The translations under genes were made by a program, and so were the position numbers. From NCBI GenBank assembly GCA_005800965.1, contig SYEA01000115.1:1-6867 (forward strand): DNA of 6,867 bases, in the 5' to 3' direction. Every line of letters starts with the position of its first letter. Positions within the stretch are counted from its first letter, which is position 1. Below, piece after piece: positions 5,514 to 6,867 of this stretch. The notes beneath the pieces are model-generated. The model saw only the letters and a list, made by a program, of their open reading frames with translations. It was not told the DNA's origin and ran no database searches. The stretch is from Actinomycetota bacterium (lineage in GTDB: Bacteria > Actinomycetota > Acidimicrobiia > Acidimicrobiales > Ilumatobacteraceae).

Positions 5514-6867
5514 TCAGTCTTGCATCGAATCGAACAGCATCTGCATCTGCCCAGGGTCAGTGCGCGGGTTAACCAAGCACATGCGCAACACGGTTTCACC
5601 CTTGTGGGTGGTGGGCACCACAAAAGCAATGCCGTCGGCCAGCATGCGGTCGCTCCAGCGGGTGTAGTCGGCCGGCTGCCAGCCTTTACGTCGCACGACG
5701 ATGATGGACAACGACGGCTCGACCACTAGCTCGAGATGCGATGATTCGCGCACCATTTGGGCAGCATCACGGGTGACTTGCAGAGTGATTTCCATTGCTT
5801 CTTCGTAGGCCTCGGTGCCGTGTGTGGCAAGGCTGAACCAAAACGGTAAGCCACGTGCCCGCCGCGTGAGGTGATGCGCCAAGTCGGCCGGGTTGTATGC
5901 CTCGTCCAGTGCCGTACTCGCATCCTGCACGAGCACATCGAGGTATTCAGCCTTCTGCGTGTGCGCAGCCTTGCCAATGCGCACGTCGCGATAAATCAGC
6001 GCACAACAGTCGTAGGGCCCGAATAACCATTTATGCGGGTCAACAATCAAACTGTCGACTTTTTCAATGCCAACGAACAGATGTCGCACGCTTGTGGCAC
6101 ACAAAGCTGCGGCACCATACGCACCGTCGACATGAAACCATACGTTGTTGGCTCTGGCAAAATCGCCGATGCCATTCAAATCGTCGATCACACCGATATT
6201 TGTGGTGCCTGAGGTTGCAACCACTGCACACACCCGCTGCTGGTCTTGCTCGCTGAGCGCTTCAAACGTGTGGCGAACCGAAGCTGCAGTCAGTCGACCC
6301 GTGTCATCGACTGCAGCGGTCACCAAATCAGCATCCATCGCATTTGCCGCCAAGCCAATCGACGAGTGTGCCCCGCCCGAAGCGATGATGATTGGTCGCA
6401 GTCGTTCTGCCTGGCCTCGGCGATGCGCCCGCCACGACCATCGCGCAGCGATGAGTGCCGACAAATTGCCGTTGGTGCCGCCACTCACGAACACACCGCC
6501 GGCAGTGTCGGGCAGACTCGCGAGGCCCACCAGCCATTGCAGCGCTTGGTTTTCGGCATACACGGCACCGGCACCTTCGAGCCACGATCCCGCATACACA
6601 TTTGACGCAGCAACCACCAGATCAAAGAGCACCGACGACTCGGTTGGTGCCCCGGGCACGAACGACAAAAACAACGGGTGGTCAACACTGATGCACGACG
6701 GTGCGAGTTGCTCGGTGAAAATCTCGAGCGCCTTCAATGCCCCGAGACCTTCGGGCGTAATCGTCTGGCCCACTTCGCGTGGCAGCACACTCAAGGGCTT
6801 GGGCGCATCAAGCGGCGGCGGATCGAGCCGCATGCGGTCTACGGCATATTTGATGATTGCATCGGCG
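5514..6867 (-). CDS. group II PLP-dependent amino acid decarboxylase, 5' end outside window
   Basis: A fold-type I PLP decarboxylase related to aromatic-L-amino-acid, glutamate and 2,4-diaminobutyrate decarboxylases. Numbering from the first in-window Met (ATG 6833), the landmarks are VSGGTNGNLSAL (116-127), GGAHSSI with H156 stacking on the cofactor, ATSGTTNIGVIDD (206-218), HVDGAYG with D236, and VDPHKWLF with K268, the Schiff-base lysine. The reading frame stays open from that ATG to the right edge, coding ADAIIKYAVDR, which fits the amphipathic N-terminal helix usual before the PPPLD segment. I therefore take the true start to be beyond the window; 6833 would give a 439-residue protein lacking that helix. 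The product would be an amine and carbon dioxide. The substrate cannot be read from sequence. It precedes the flavin oxidase gene by six bases on the same strand, so the two are probably co-transcribed. Confidence 0.9.
   Translation of the reverse strand, partial: ADAIIKYAVDRMRLDPPPLDAPKPLSVLPREVGQTITPEGLGALKALEIFTEQLAPSCISVDHPLFLSFVPGAPTESSVLFDLVVAASNVYAGSWLEGAGAVYAENQALQWLVGLASLPDTAGGVFVSGGTNGNLSALIAARWSWRAHRRGQAERLRPIIIASGGAHSSIGLAANAMDADLVTAAVDDTGRLTAASVRHTFEALSEQDQQRVCAVVATSGTTNIGVIDDLNGIGDFARANNVWFHVDGAYGAAALCATSVRHLFVGIEKVDSLIVDPHKWLFGPYDCCALIYRDVRIGKAAHTQKAEYLDVLVQDASTALDEAYNPADLAHHLTRRARGLPFWFSLATHGTEAYEEAMEITLQVTRDAAQMVRESSHLELVVEPSLSIIVVRRKGWQPADYTRWSDRMLADGIAFVVPTTHKGETVLRMCLVNPRTDPGQMQMLFDSMQD

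Noticed and set aside
4299..6867. Mycofactocin biosynthesis cluster (MftD-like oxidase)
   Set aside because: The oxidase looks more like LldD2, and no radical SAM, precursor peptide or MftB-type gene is visible in the window.

Overview
This window looks like chromosomal DNA from a moderately GC-rich bacterium of the phylum Actinomycetota. An uncultured Acidimicrobiia-type lineage is my best guess, but that is inference. The basis is: closest remembered resemblance of the flavin enzyme to Mycobacterium LldD2, a tRNA-Cys resembling the mycobacterial one, type B L31, and several genes whose only visible start signal is a TANNNT -10 hexamer 6-8 bases before the start codon, the pattern of leaderless actinobacterial genes. 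There is no sign of phage, transposon, integron or CRISPR.

Layout from left to right. (1) Bases 1-516, minus: the N-terminal part of an SdsA-like metallo-beta-lactamase-fold protein (alkylsulfatase relative) that runs off the left edge. Its metal motif is degenerate. (2) 517-796: non-coding stretch with the promoter of the next gene. (3) 797-1195, plus: a limonene-1,2-epoxide hydrolase-like small enzyme with an intact catalytic set. (4) 1261-1331, minus: tRNA-Cys(GCA), just downstream of (5) 1359-2255, minus: a ten-helix membrane protein of unknown function. (6) 2321-3484, plus: a Cys/Met-metabolism PLP enzyme (cystathionine gamma-lyase/synthase type), divergent from (5). (7) 3504-3924, minus: rpmB-rpmG (L28 and L33), divergent from (8) 3973-4275, plus: rpmE2 (type B L31). 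All three ribosomal proteins lack zinc-ribbon cysteines. (9) 4299-5507, minus: an FMN-dependent alpha-hydroxy-acid oxidase/dehydrogenase of the LldD2 type, directly downstream of and probably co-transcribed with (10) 5514-6867, minus: a group II PLP-dependent amino acid decarboxylase whose start lies beyond the right edge.

Most of the window is housekeeping and general metabolism: sulfur amino acid chemistry, ribosomal proteins, a tRNA, and a two-gene decarboxylase/2-hydroxyacid oxidase unit. I do not see a clear new multi-gene system. The points most worth a second look are the altered metal site of the edge protein, the recurrent -10-to-start-codon arrangement, the all-cysteine-free ribosomal protein cluster, and the tight pairing of the decarboxylase with the flavin oxidase.
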